From: Paracentrotus lividus
Taxonomy: Eukaryota; Echinodermata; Echinoidea; Camarodonta; Echinidae
DNA length: 64,000 bases
Assembly: GCA_940671915.1 (NCBI GenBank)
Contig: CALNVZ010003433.1
Coordinates: 30,258,579 to 30,322,578 of the forward strand
Direction: 5' to 3'
Each line of letters begins with the position of its first letter. Position 1 is the first letter of the stretch. Position numbers and translations under genes: made by a program. Under the pieces are notes generated by a model that did no database searches, had not been told where the DNA came from, and was given only the letters and a program-made list of their open reading frames with translations. Positions 33,501 through 45,392 of this stretch are shown one piece after another.

Positions 33501-34892
33501 TTCGATGTAGTCCTAATTACATGACATAGAAAATGATTATGCAAGATACGTAATACTCTGGAAATAATTATAACTCGATATAATTTTGAAATATCTTATT
33601 AGAAGCACTTTGTTAGAAAGCATACGCTGTGAAAACATGGGGAATTCTACTTGGCATATTTAGAAGCGGTTTAGGCAGATAGACCATAAAATATAATTCA
33701 CCTGGAATACATAACTTAATTATATTATGATACCTACAACCTCAAGTTCCAAGATTTAGTTATAGAAATCAATACAAACTGTCGAATTAAATTACTGTCA
33801 GCGTTGATGGTAGTGTAAATATTATCGTTCAATTTTGCTGGGAAGCGGTCGAATATCTATATATTTTTCTATAATATTATTATTTCTAAAGAATTAAGTT
33901 GTCGAAAAGGAAAATGTGCATATTTAAACTTTGAAGTTGTGCAAATAAGATAAAAGGATTTTTTTTTTTTTTGCTTGTAACATGAAAGCAAATGTTTAAT
34001 AATCACATTTGGCTACATATTAAAATATGAAATAGGTTTGAATTTAATAAAGCATTGAAATAAGACAATCTCCTAATTCTTTTTAAAAATTGTTTTCTTT
34101 TTTTTTTTTCTTTTCGTAGAAAACATAGTGCATTTGATTCCATTGAATTGAAAGTTAATGAAGAAACTTGACCCTTTTATGGATAACTAAGCTCTTCATG
34201 GAAATTACATTATTACAAAATTTGCAAAGATTCCTATATCACTAACTGAAGTTTTGAGATCATAAAAGTCGGCATAAAGGACAACAAAAGAGGTAGCATC
34301 TAGACTAAACTTTTTCGAAATGTCAGCTTAATGCATTAAGTAACTCTTTTTTGTTTCAATTACCTTATTTGAAAGATTATTGACTTCCCTATAATCAATT
34401 TTTTTTTGACGATTAGGAGGTAAAAATCACAACGTTAGTTTTATTTGTTAACACATTACTCATATTATCATTTTTTTTTCTTTAGGTTTTGTAATATTGA
34501 TGCCTCAGTTGTTAGCGAAATCAAACAAAATAAAGGCAAACAGATGAAATACTATTCCTACGTTGCTTCGCGCATGATTAACTTGACTATCGGAGCTACT
34601 CGGGTAGCCATTAATTGTAATGATTTTTAACGTCCGAAGTAAAATAAAAAAGTGTTTGTTGAATACTATAATTTCGTGAGAATAAACCCGTAAGACCCCT
34701 ATTAGCCAACCGTAAAATGGAATTATTTAGCAAATCTTTGAAACAAGCCCCAGAAATCGAAGACAATTACCATGCTATGAATTTCGATGAGATTCTGACG
34801 ACCGCGGCTGTTATACAAATGGGAACAAAGTAAACGAAAGGAAATGGAAAATATACAGAACACATTAGAGAGGGAGGGGCAGTGATAGAAAT
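33501..34892. other. AT-rich DNA, no gene seen
   Basis: Poly(T) runs at about 33959-33972 and 34099-34109. A T-rich acceptor-like site near 34470-34485 precedes a 47-codon open stretch with no recognisable protein. Confidence 0.5.
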
Positions 34893-34975
34893 AGATATAT
34901 ATATATATAACATTATGTAAGAGAGAAGAGAGAGAGAGAGGGAGAGATAGGAGGAGGGGAAAAAAGGGTGGGGTG
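34893..34975 (+). repeat. (AT)n, (GA)n and G-rich run
   Basis: A short AT array, then GA repeats (34920-34947), then GGAGGAGGGG and GGGTGGGG. Confidence 0.9.
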
Positions 34976-35224
34976 GGAATAACATTTCAATAGGGTAGAG
35001 GACCACATAAAAAAAAGCAAAGAACAAGAGAACAGGTCATGTTGAAAGAACTAATTTATAAAAAAGAAATGAAACAGATCTAGATATAATACTTTGAAAA
35101 CTTATGTTTCTGCTTCGATTGCATTTTCGTTTCTGAAATCCGATTTGCCAAAGAATCATTATAAAAATACAATCCCTCATAATGTTATTTCGTTGTCGCT
35201 TGATAGCTTTTTATTTTGATTATC

Positions 35225-35290
35225 TCTTTCTCTCTCTCTCTCTCTTTCTTAGTTTCTCTCTCTCTCTCTCCATTCCATTCCATTCTTCCC
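35225..35290 (+). repeat. (CT)n array
   Basis: CT repeats with one TTAGTT break, followed by (CATTC)3. Confidence 0.92.
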
Positions 35291-36365
35291 TTCATGTCTT
35301 ATCGACACCTTCTGTCTTTCAAGACCCCCATCTCATGCCTGTTTGAACTGATTGACTAGCTTTTAGCTCGTCATCCTATGGCATCTTACTGGCTGAGGTC
35401 TTACGCTCCATTTCCCATCAATTTTCTCGCGTTTTTTCTCCCGCCATTTTTCCATCTTCGCGGTAGCTGACAACATAAAATGCATTGAGACACTTAAAAG
35501 TTGCACGATTAGCTGTGCAGTGATGTTACGGAATTTAATGGTATTGCCTCTTCATTAAAAGAATGTCATAAAGGCGTTAGTTCTTTGTACGACTTTACGT
35601 GTTAACAACCATTTGCATCCCAGGAGACATTTTCTGTGGTTAAGTTTCAATATAGTAAAAGGATATCACGTTGGACCAGAAGAGTGGATAAATGCAAAAC
35701 ATCTTGGGAAGAAATAGGAATTTAATATATCTTTTCTCAGTCTCCAAATAAAATGAATGAAAATCAAGGAAAAAGAAAATAAATGGATACTCAACATGTT
35801 CAAGATGATTTAGTTTCCAATTCATGATTGCCTCCCAAAGCCATGTAATTCTGGGTATTGATACGGGATCTTTTTTTTTTTGTTTTTTTGTGTGTATCTA
35901 GGCTAATACTTAGTATCTTATTCATACATAAAAATTATTTAGTGTAGATTTCTAACTCCAAATTCTGTCAATACTGATTATTATTATCTCCAAAAGATAA
36001 CATAAAGAATGTAATATTGGGAAAGGTTCATTAAAATTCGCCTAAGAACTATTGAATACATCATTATGATCACTAAAAGCAGAAGTGATGCTCTGAGAGT
36101 CACATTTTACATTTTTGTGGTCATATTTTGATTAAGACAAATTTAAGGGCATTTGAAGGTCAATCCTTGGCAATGGACCTATTTGCCTATATCATTGGTT
36201 CTAAAATACATGAAAAAAAATTTGAAAGCTCACAATTATTGTTGATGATGTTATTGTTGTTATGGTGATGGTGGTGGTGGGCCAATGGTAGAAATGTCTT
36301 AAAGAAGAGAAGAGTGATGGTAAGAGGATGGACAGGTAAAGACATGACAATAGAGAAAGAGAGGG

Positions 36366-36366
<1 letters not shown>
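35291..36366. other. unique DNA, no gene seen
   Basis: 35290-35500 is balanced unique sequence and the rest is AT-rich. No supported feature. Confidence 0.55.

Positions 36367-36367
<1 letters not shown>

Positions 36368-36408
<41 letters not shown>
36368..36408 (+). repeat. (GA)n array truncated by an assembly gap
   Basis: GA repeats end in GGGA at the first N. Other GA arrays in the window continue into G-runs, so the gap may begin inside such a run. Confidence 0.95.
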
Positions 36409-37065
36409 NNNNNNNNNNNNNNNNNNNNNNNNNNNNNNNNNNNNNNNNNNNNNNNNNNNNNNNNNNNNNNNNNNNNNNNNNNNNNNNNNNNNNNNNNNNN
36501 NNNNNNNNNNNNNNNNNNNNNNNNNNNNNNNNNNNNNNNNNNNNNNNNNNNNNNNNNNNNNNNNNNNNNNNNNNNNNNNNNNNNNNNNNNNNNNNNNNNN
36601 NNNNNNNNNNNNNNNNNNNNNNNNNNNNNNNNNNNNNNNNNNNNNNNNNNNNNNNNNNNNNNNNNNNNNNNNNNNNNNNNNNNNNNNNNNNNNNNNNNNN
36701 NNNNNNNNNNNNNNNNNNNNNNNNNNNNNNNNNNNNNNNNNNNNNNNNNNNNNNNNNNNNNNNNNNNNNNNNNNNNNNNNNNNNNNNNNNNNNNNNNNNN
36801 NNNNNNNNNNNNNNNNNNNNNNNNNNNNNNNNNNNNNNNNNNNNNNNNNNNNNNNNNNNNNNNNNNNNNNNNNNNNNNNNNNNNNNNNNNNNNNNNNNNN
36901 NNNNNNNNNNNNNNNNNNNNNNNNNNNNNNNNNNNNNNNNNNNNNNNNNNNNNNNNNNNNNNNNNNNNNNNNNNNNNNNNNNNNNNNNNNNNNNNNNNNN
37001 NNNNNNNNNNNNNNNNNNNNNNNNNNNNNNNNNNNNNNNNNNNNNNNNNNNNNNNNNNNNNNNNN
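36409..37065. other. assembly gap, 657 N
   Basis: Undetermined bases. Open frames spanning the gap are meaningless. Confidence 0.99.
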
Positions 37066-37920
37066 CACAAACAAAAAACAGTGAATTTCGTCACCCTCAC
37101 CTTCACCTTGTCTTTCATCCCTCATTAAATAAATACAGAAAGAACCAAAGCCGAAATAAATCAAGTAAGCCATGGTGCTAAATGGCAGCAATCAGATGCA
37201 CTCGAGCATTATTTCGTAACGCCACATCCAGGGGTAGAATCAAACGACGAACATCTTCAAAACCAACTTCGAAAGGCCAAAAGGGCGCCTACTCTTCATA
37301 AAAGCATTAAAGGGATTCGATAACTTGAACTCTTCACTTTTGCTCGCTTTCAGTGTATGTAATATTGTGTAAAAAACAAAATCCTGGAAATTACATTTCA
37401 GAAATCATAACACTGTCACGCTTCACACAAATTGAAAATGAATTTATGTAAGTGAACGTAAATACAATGTAGACTGAAGTGTTAGACTAAACAGTACGGC
37501 ATGATATATGGTGATGTTAAGTTATAGACTAACATCGCATTTCGCAAAAGCCTTTCAATTTAAAAATGAATATTATCTTCCTAAACATCACAATACAACA
37601 TTTAAAAAAATCAACAAAATCAAACCTCCTCAAAGCTTCAGAATCTCTTTAAATGTAACGCCCTTCTGCATCTCGTGGTAAATGTGAGAGATGAAGGAAG
37701 GGGTTATTATTCACAAGTGTCCCTCGGAATTAAAGGTGACCTTGGACTCAGTGTGTCATTGATTTTGAGGTGGTTGGTGAAGCGTAAAAAGGGAACATCT
37801 TTAGCCCCGAGGTTTTTAACAAATGAGGCAAAAAGAATCCGCCCAATTTTGTCGCTCGGCTGAACTTAGTGTGTCAGGGATTGGCAGGGTTCGCTACGGA
37901 CGCAGAGGAAGTTTGACGTT
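37066..37920. other. unique DNA, no gene seen
   Basis: Balanced, low-repeat sequence, notably 37160-37340 and 37660-37900. No recognisable exon. It could be regulatory DNA. Confidence 0.4.
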
Positions 37921-37954
37921 TTGGTGCTGATTATTCATCGAGATGCTAACTTGG

Positions 37955-38470
37955 TGAAAAAGATGATGATAATGATGATGTGGATGAAGATAATCAAGAA
38001 GATGCTAATGCTTTTTGAGGATTGTGGTGTTGTTGTTGATGATGAGGCTGGTGGTGGTGATGATGGTGATGATGATTGTAGTGGTGATGATGATCGGATG
38101 GTTGTGGTGATGATGGTGATGGTGTATGGTGGTATTAATGGTGATGATAATGATGATGATGGTGAAGAATATGCTGGCGAGGATGGTGTTGGTGATTATG
38201 ACGATGATGGTGATGGTGTTGTTGTTGTTGATAATGATGATGATGATGATGATGATGGTGGTGATGATGGCGATGATGGTGGTGGTGGTGGTGATAGTGG
38301 TGGTGATGATGATGGTGGTGGTGGTGATAGTGGTGGTGGTGGTGGTGATGACGGTGTTTGTGATGATGATGATGGTCGTAGTGATGATGATGATGGTGGT
38401 GGTGGTGATGATGATGGTGGTAATGATGAGGATGATGATGATAATGGTGGTAATTTTGTTAAAAGTGATG
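37955..38470 (+). repeat. (GAT/GGT)n trinucleotide array
   Basis: About 500 bp of GAT and GGT units keeps all plus frames open. This yields Asp/Gly-rich, Met/Val-rich and minus-strand Ser/Pro-rich peptides, with no domain and no stable unit structure. I treat it as a microsatellite and not as a gene. Confidence 0.93.
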
Positions 38471-38950
38471 ACATTATATGATAATGACGATCACATCGAG
38501 ATGGAAGTCTTGATTGAAGTGTGTTGACGATGGTGGTGGTGGCAGGCATGAAGATGGCGGTAATAATGATCGTGGCAGTGATGATGCTAATAATTACCAA
38601 AATGGCAAAAATTGTGAAGATGGTGATGAGGATTGTTCCAACTGCGATTTTTCCACCCCTCGAGCTACTTGTCAACCTCTCCCTTTGGCGTAGTTGGTTC
38701 CTTTTTTTTTGTTCACCGGGCATCCTCGTGGAGCGCCCCCACACCGGGAAGACATAAAGAACTAACCACATGTCCCTCCATATCCGCATCTATGTACCTG
38801 TCATTGTGTGACTTCTTATTATCCAAATTCAAATTATGAAATTAATCATTTATGTATTATCAGTAGAAATACTATACATTGGGGGCCATCTCTAACTATA
38901 GCCAGAGTACATTATACAAGGAACAGGGACTGTAGAGTCATGTAAGGATC

Positions 38951-39024
38951 GTTTCAGCCGGGATTCGAACCCGGGTCTTTGGCATGTATTGTGCCAATGC
39001 CTTCGACCACTAGGCCACTGAAAC
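38951..39024 (-). tRNA. tRNA-like gene or pseudogene, 74 nt, atypical anticodon arm
   Basis: The minus strand folds as a full cloverleaf: acceptor GTTTCAG/CTGAAAC (7 of 7 pairs), D-stem GCCT/AGGC, and T-arm CCGGG-TTCGAAT-CCCGG (5 of 5). The A-box TGGCCTAGTGG and B-box GGTTCGAATCC match the consensus. The anticodon arm is odd. It pairs as TTGGCA/TGCCAA with loop CAATACA, six pairs in place of five, and has A where U33 is expected. If read conventionally the anticodon would be ATA. No T-run terminator follows directly. It could be a tRNA pseudogene or the head of a tRNA-derived SINE. Its decoding identity is not assignable. Confidence 0.6.
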
Positions 39025-39281
39025 TGTTCAATAAAAAAACTCTTTATTCCTTGTTACCTTTTTGGCAGTATGTTTGTACGGACTTTTCCCCCACATTATG
39101 CAAATAATGTGATTCGTGATATAAAACGGGTAGAAAAATACTCAAACATGATTAAAATTACATTCTAACAAGGTTTTAAATAATCACTAAAAATGAGTGA
39201 AATATCCTGTCGTAAAGGAGTCATTCTTGTTAAACTGGGATTTCACTCCTCTCTGAGTGCTTTGTCATTATTTTGGTTTTA

Positions 39282-39415
39282 CAGTGATACAGGATTTGAA
39301 ATGGGGGGGGGGGGGGTAGGCTTTTTTCCTTCCAATTTTAACATGTACACTCAATGAGTTGTTTTCAAATAGTGGGTGGGCGCGTCCCCTGAGCCCCCGC
39401 CTGCATCCGCCACTG
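39282..39415 (-). mobile_element. CAGTGGCGGAT-family MITE, copy 2 (134 bp, TTTTA duplication)
   Basis: On the minus strand it runs from CAGTGGCGGATGCAGG to CAAATCCTGTATCACTG, and it is flanked on both sides by TTTTA (39277-39281, 39416-39420), a 5-bp target duplication. Internal blocks (GGGGC, CGCGCCCAC, TATTTGAAAAC, TCATTGA) align with the copies at 22.4 and 62.8 kb. It contains a C/G-run and no coding sequence. Confidence 0.88.
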
Positions 39416-39442
39416 TTTTACATTAAGTATTCATAATATAAT

Positions 39443-39469
39443 GACAAAAAAAAAAAAGGGGGGGGGGGA
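39443..39469 (+). repeat. poly(A) - poly(G) run
   Basis: Twelve A are followed by a G-run. Confidence 0.9.
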
Positions 39470-39649
39470 GAGGAAGAGTGGAAACGCATCCAATTTCAAT
39501 TGCCACTTTTATTTTTCGTTCTTTTCCGTAGGAGAAAATTAGAAAGTATTTGACCTGATCTTGATAATAAAAAAAAAAAACGAAGAAAAGAAATGTATCC
39601 AAACACATTTGGCATATTAGCAAATGGATAACAGCTAATTTCTATATAC

Positions 39650-40330
39650 ACATCCACCGCGTGTATTTGGCCAGCAATGTTTATCTTCATCACATGTGTG
39701 GACCTTTCGTTTTATTTCTCACGCTTCCTTCACGTTTCTGTTCTCTTCGTTTTTAAGTCCTCTTCTTTTAAGGTAAATATGGTGGGAAATTCAGAGTCTC
39801 AGCTTTGGTTTGCGTGCTCGTCAGCGGTTCACTGCTTGCTGTTTGCGCCGGGTGATTCGGCATGATGCTCAATCATTAAGCTCTGCTAAAGCGTACGCCG
39901 CGGCTCAAGACAGACCATCATTTTCAAGCGGGGAACCACTTCGGCTAAAAATGCGCACACTTTCTCTCCCTTCTTAGCGTGTTTAAGCGCTGTTTTATCA
40001 TCAATCACTGTCAACTTGTAGCTTATTGAATGATGTATGATAATATGTACTTAAAGTGAAATTAGTTGAGAGTACTCTGTCTTCTCCTTTAGGCAAGAAT
40101 TAGTCAGGATTTCCTCTCCGGCTCCCGCCATTTTTGTTTGGTTTTCCGTTTTATTTCAGGCTTGTCATCTGAAGTGATTGATACGATGTAATTCATGGCA
40201 TATACATGTAGGATATTTATCAAGATATCTGTGTATGAGTGCGATATTTTGCAAAGACATGCAGGATAATTTAAAAGAAATAAAGATTTGAGCTAAACAT
40301 TAAAATGCACGTGTATAAAAAGAGAGGCAG
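39650..40330. other. unique DNA, no gene seen
   Basis: 39770-40000 is complex and CpG-bearing (GCGTACGCCGCGGCTC). No frame is recognisable. It is a possible regulatory block. Confidence 0.4.
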
Positions 40331-40333
40331 ATA

Positions 40334-40338
<5 letters not shown>

Positions 40339-40420
<82 letters not shown>

Positions 40421-40470
40421 AAGAAAGAAAGAAAGAGATAGAGGGGGTGGGGAGAGGTGGGGGGGGGGGA
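40339..40470 (+). repeat. long (GA)n-(GAAA)n-poly(G) array
   Basis: About 75 bp of GA is followed by GAAA units and then G-runs (GGGGGTGGGGAGAGGTGGGG). Minus-strand Ser/Leu/Pro frames are artefacts. Confidence 0.97.
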
Positions 40471-40479
40471 GTTAGAGAG

Positions 40480-41490
40480 ATAGGGAGGGGAAAAATGGAG
40501 GGTAGTGGGTCCATTATCTTCAGTAGATATCAAATGAAATGCTCTGAAGAAATTAAAAAGCCAAATATTCAGTTTTAAGTTAAAGTATCGTAAAGATTAG
40601 TATTGAAATTCACCGAAGCAAAAAGAAATGTTAACAATAAATTGCAAACTGCAAACGTACCCATAAAAATATGATTCAAATGGGAATTTAGTAATCATCA
40701 CCCCTCCACAAAAATTAATATATACATAAAAATAAATAACAGATGAAAAAAGCTAGTGTAATAATAGTTGTAATAATACAAATAAAAATAATGATCATGA
40801 CATTTCTTTTTACAATGCTGAATTTAATATTTAATTCTCACCTAAAAACAAAAACAATAAGACTGTTGCTAAATCTTAAAATTCAATAAGATATACTAAT
40901 CACATTAGGCATAACAATGTTATGACAAAAATAATGCCAGTAAAATAATTATATAATAACAACAATCATAATGATCGTCATAACAAAGGACAATGATAAA
41001 AGAAAAATACAAAGATCATACTATAATGTTATTTCTTTAATGATGATGCGATAGTGTTAAATTCAATATTGAATGCATCATTTAAATATAATTATTATAC
41101 CTGTTGTATAATGCCTTCATTTAGAGCGAAATATCCAGATAATTATGAACGTAAGATAATAGAATTGAATGTATAAATCGCTCTTAAACTAGATTTCAAA
41201 TCAAATACTGAATAACTCGGAGGAAAAACATAATAATAAAAGTGTTTTAATTATGGTCAAGATTATGAAGAGGTTCGATAGCAAATAAACAATAAAACAT
41301 TTTTTGGAACATTATGTAGATACAATATTTAGATACTTTAGTAACAGACTAAAAAGAGGAAAGTATTCATTAACCAGTAACAATTTTTTTTCAATTAATT
41401 CCTAGCTTGCAAATATACGACACTGATAAAATCGAAAATCATAATCACACACACAAGTATTGCATACACACATAATATCATTACGATACA
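40480..41490. other. very AT-rich DNA, no gene seen
   Basis: Dense ATAATAA words and no open frame of note. Nothing is supported here. Confidence 0.7.
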
Positions 41491-42818
41491 GTTTCCACCA
41501 GTGTGCGAGCTCTTATAGCGAGCGCCCTGTCCAGCCGGCTAGGCCCGGCGTGGTGCACTCTAATTCACGGTGTTGTCGATTAGGAACACAATTACTTCAT
41601 TACATATTGATGGTTATTGATTGTTCGTCATATTAATCCCCCTTCCCCCGGGGCCCAAGAGTATTAATTCTACCACCTGAAAGAGACTCACAGAAACCGG
41701 AGCCCCCTAAGCCCTGCAGGGGGTTTCTGCCATTTTTTTCAACCCTCTTCGGTCGGTTTTATGTTCTTTTTTTCCTTTTTTTTTTTACCGGTTCCTTTCC
41801 TTTGCGCATGCACTCTGCTTAATACACACATGGCATAATGTAGTGTAACGTTTTCTAGATTATGTACTAATTTAATTTTAGGAGGAAATATCTTTACATG
41901 ATTTCGACCACTGAGACAAGCGAAAAATACACACTGTCTTGATATATAAGTTGAATTGAATTGAATTGAATTGAAGATATTTAATTTGAAATGATTGGAA
42001 AAATGCAGAACGTGCGTGCTGCGGAATTTGTGTTCAATAGCCCCATTAATTAACATAATTATCTGTCATAACCAACTACAAAATGATTATTTAACAATAT
42101 CAAATTATTAATTTCATCATTAATGCCTAAAAAATCATTTGAAACCTCATGAATATGCATTTCATGCCACTAGTAAAGGCTCGACCGCATTTGTTAAAAT
42201 CATTATTCGCTATTTTTATACTTTGAAATATTATTCATTTTCTTGCAAGTTTTAACGAATGTGTTCTTTCTTATTTACTCTTTAATAAGATAGAAAAAGA
42301 GATTTTACTGTAGTACGTATGATTCTTGATTGAAATTTGTGGCTCTTGTGAAAATACCCGTATTAGGTTTCATTGTCACTATGATGTAAGAATCGTGTTA
42401 TTGTTCATTATGCTATACATTTTGCCTCACTTATATAGTTATCATTATGCGAAATCTTTGATAGAAGAAAATTCTATTTTGCCAGAATGATATAAAAAAA
42501 AAGTTAAAAAGAAAATGAAACAAGAAAAGAAACACAAAGAAATACATATATTTTTTAATCCGTTATGCTATTCAAACTGTCATTGATTTAGTGAAGTATG
42601 GTATGAATTTCGATATGTATAACAATTTAACACTTTGTTTTCTTTTATTGAAAATAAATCTCCTTTATTGGTGGCGAAAAAACAACGACAAAATAAAAAG
42701 AAAGAAAGAAGAAGGAAAGAACAAACAAACAAACAAAAACACGGCCTTTTGTAATGACGGGCAACAATCCCCATTAAAATCAAACCTGTCTAAAATTGTA
42801 TTTTGGGGGTAAGATTAT
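41491..42818. other. unique DNA, no gene seen; (TTGAA)n at 41951-41975
   Basis: 41500-41740 is GC-richer (GCGAGCGCCCTGTCCAGCC, CCCCCGGGGCCC) and includes TTGATGGTTATTGATTG, a homeodomain-type cluster. A TTGAA pentanucleotide array has five units. The remainder is AT-rich. Confidence 0.4.
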
Positions 42819-43120
42819 GGCCCGCATTCACAAACGCAAGTTTAACCATAGCTCAAATCTATGGTTTAACTATGGCTAGCAAAATGTGACAAAATATTGA
42901 ACTGTAGATGTTCAATTTAGAAGAATACGTTGCATGTTCCTTACACGTTTACTGGATTTTGGAATTGTCCTATAATGGATAGGAAAACCTTTGTACATGA
43001 GAGTTTTTGAGAGTTTCAGTACAAAAAAACAAAAAACAAAAAACATCGACATCGAGTCACATTTTGTTACCCACAGTTAAACCACAGATTTAAGCTATGG
43101 GTTAATTTATACGAGCCTAT
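42819..43120. mobile_element. MITE family C, copy 1 (~300 bp)
   Basis: A 46-bp inverted arm is nearly exact: CCATAGCTCAAATCTATGG, then TTTAACTATGG and CAAAATGTGAC on the left (about 42847-42892), with its complement near 43057-43103. The outermost ends (GGCCCGCATTC versus a decayed counterpart) are poorly preserved on the right. It is non-coding. Confidence 0.8.
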
Positions 43121-43121
43121 T

Positions 43122-43412
43122 GCCCGAATTCTCGAAAGCCGCCTAACTTTAAGCCTAGCTTAAATCTGTGTTACTATGGCCTGCTAAAAGGGAATCAACC
43201 CCGAAAAGGAGATGTTCAATTTACCATAATTTTGGGTCGTGAAATTATTAAAAACTGCATGATAAGTACACAAATTTCCCTTACAATTAGCGCAGTTTCA
43301 GAATTCAGTGAAGATGAAAGGAACATGCAACAAAAACAAATTGATTCCTTCTTAGCAAGTCATGGTTAAACCACAGATTTAAGCTAGGCTTAAAGTTGGC
43401 GAGAATTCGGGC
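43122..43412. mobile_element. MITE family C, copy 2 (291 bp), directly adjacent
   Basis: The tips GCCCGAATTCTCG and CGAGAATTCGGGC are exact complements. Subterminal blocks TTTAAGCCTAGCTTAAATCT and AGATTTAAGCTAGGCTTAAA also match. The shared CTTAAATCTGTGG and GCCCG words show it belongs with the element ending two bases upstream. The copies lie side by side. It is non-coding. Confidence 0.88.
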
Positions 43413-43856
43413 CTATAAGTTTTATTTCATTGCGGCTTGAGTCTACTTTTGATGGAAACCTATAGCTATTTGAGGTAAAATAGGCACCTGTCTCCAACTG
43501 AAGGAGATACAGTGCAACATTTTATCATAGATGTCTGCAGGATATCTGGTAAACAGACACCTTTTGCATGAAATTTTGACTCTGATTCATTCATCTTGAA
43601 ATAAATCTGTTCATAAAAGGCTTAATGATCGCACTGAATGGTGATATATTATTATATGCTGCAAAAGAAATATTGATTCAATAGTCGATTGTGTCTTTCA
43701 GGTATTATTCCCAAATGAAAATTTCTACTTATATATGCAAAAACATTCACCGAGAAATAGTTGATATAAACATAAATCTGAAATCTAATAAATAACTATT
43801 ACAGAAAAAAACTTTATCTTATTGATAAGATAATTCTACATGCATTTTAAATAATA

Positions 43857-43858
<2 letters not shown>
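43413..43858. other. AT-rich DNA, no gene seen
   Basis: No supported feature. Confidence 0.65.

Positions 43859-43909
<51 letters not shown>
43859..43909 (+). repeat. poly(A) tract, 51 bp
   Basis: An uninterrupted A-run, the longest in the window. No upstream retroposon features are recognisable. Confidence 0.97.
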
Positions 43910-43911
<2 letters not shown>

Positions 43912-45013
43912 AAAAAGACAAGACAAAGAAATGAAAAGAAATGAAGGAAAAATGAGTATTGAAAAAAAAGGCTATACGATTAATCAAAACAGAAAACAAA
44001 TATAAAGCCCTAAAGATTTACACTGAATAAAGATAATATTGATTTTTATATAGTAATTTCCAACCCAAAATAGTGTTTACCTAGCGGTGTCATGAAAATC
44101 ACGGTAACTAAAAACTTTACTCGAACTATGATACACACTGACTATCTTCTATTACAAGACGCTCATTTGCATAATTATTCAGAGATTGTGTAACGAAATA
44201 ACAGAAAGAGAATGCAAGTACAACATTTGAATGTAAATAATGCAATTAACTTAATCATAATGATTTAATCTAATAAAACACTTAATTCCTTTCAATAATT
44301 ATAGTACTGTCAAACGTTTTCAACAATCGTTATACTTCAAATGCAAATAGCTCGTTTAAGGTTCGCCATAGGCTATGAAGGGCATCCGTTATGAAGAACA
44401 CAGAAACTTTTAATATAAATAAATTAAGCAACCCAACATTTGAATGTTTTTTCTTTTTATGTAATAATATAGCCTATGCAATGCAACTGTATTACGCAGA
44501 ATCCAAATCCTAGTCGTAACTTCTGCTCGCGGGATATGTTCTATTCATGTGCAGTATAGTATAGCAATCCAAAGTCTGAAGTCCCGAAATATATCGCCAC
44601 TGACCGTAGAGCACATGGACTGCGTGTTATTCCTGATATATAGTGATCCATACAAATTGTCCCGCGGGACTTAACATCGTCTGACAAGGAATATGTCCTA
44701 TTAACCCGTTGAATACTATGATCTCACTCTCATAGGTTTAATACTACGAAATACCTGATTTCTTCGGCCAATGAAATAATCCAGTGTTGATATTAATTAG
44801 GGCAAAGCCATTTTCGCTCATTTGTTATTTTTTTTTTACAACGTTTTAGGGGGTTCTTGTTTCCTTTTGAGGCAATAAGAAAAAAGGTAAATAGGAAAAT
44901 TTTCCGAACATTTACTCTTATAACGTACCTTAAAAAAAAAAAAAATGTTCTATCAATTTAATTAGTTCCGGAGCATAAAGCGCTTTCTGTTAATTGACAT
45001 TTTGTCTCCTTTG
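43910..45013. other. AT-rich DNA, no gene seen
   Basis: No supported feature. Short A and T runs at 44829-44838 and 44932-44945. Confidence 0.6.
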
Positions 45014-45145
45014 CACTCTAAAAACTGAAGTGCTAATTTCTGGGTGCCTATATAGTGACTGCACTTGAAGTGCTAAATCAGCACCTGAAGTGCTATTTTA
45101 GTACTTGCTCAAATGTTAATTTTTCAACAAAAAAATGTTAAAATG

Positions 45146-45220
45146 GCGGTATGGGATTCGAACCGGGTTCCACCTAGACATGGAAGAGTACCGCTGACGT
45201 TACCAATAGACCAAAGGAGA
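45146..45220 (-). ncRNA. tRNA-like module, left arm
   Basis: On the minus strand an A-box-like TGGTCTATTGG (45203-45213) is followed 38 bp later by an exact B-box GGTTCGAATCC (45154-45164). This spacing is normal for RNA polymerase III type 2 promoters. The T-stem does not pair well, so this is not a functional tRNA. It is a promoter-bearing tRNA relic or SINE head. Confidence 0.6.
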
Positions 45221-45319
45221 TCTCGCTAACTGGCTTTAATTATGACAGCATAGTAGATGATTATGACAAATTTGAAGAAAGTTCATCATCCAACAATATG
45301 ATCTGCTAGCAATCGTGAG

Positions 45320-45392
45320 ATGTGAATTGGTCTAACGTGCTCGTCAGCGCTTCTCATGCAGGGGACCCAGGTTCGAATCCCAACGAAGTCAC
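45320..45392 (+). ncRNA. tRNA-like module, right arm
   Basis: On the plus strand TTGGTCTAACG, a weak A-box, is followed about 32 bp later by an exact B-box GGTTCGAATCC (45370-45380). It shares GGTCTA, ACGT, GTCAGCG and TTCGAATCCCA words with the left-arm module in the same order, so the two are homologous. Cloverleaf pairing is poor. Confidence 0.55.

Noticed and set aside
34470..34630. Acceptor-like T-run with a 47-codon open stretch
   Set aside because: T-runs followed by AG are common in this AT-rich DNA, and the peptide has no recognisable or conserved-looking segment.
36187..37191. 334-, 305- and 253-aa frames crossing the N gap
   Set aside because: Most residues are undetermined, and the remainder is GA/CT repeat or ordinary flanking DNA.
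37921..38481. 186-aa Asp/Gly-rich open frame (and a 197-aa Ser/Pro-rich minus frame)
   Set aside because: GAT and GGT units contain no stop in any plus frame, all frames are open, and no domain, signal or non-repeat segment exists. It is a microsatellite artefact.
43859..43909. Poly(A) as a processed pseudogene or SINE tail
   Set aside because: No open frame, A/B-box or target duplication was found upstream.
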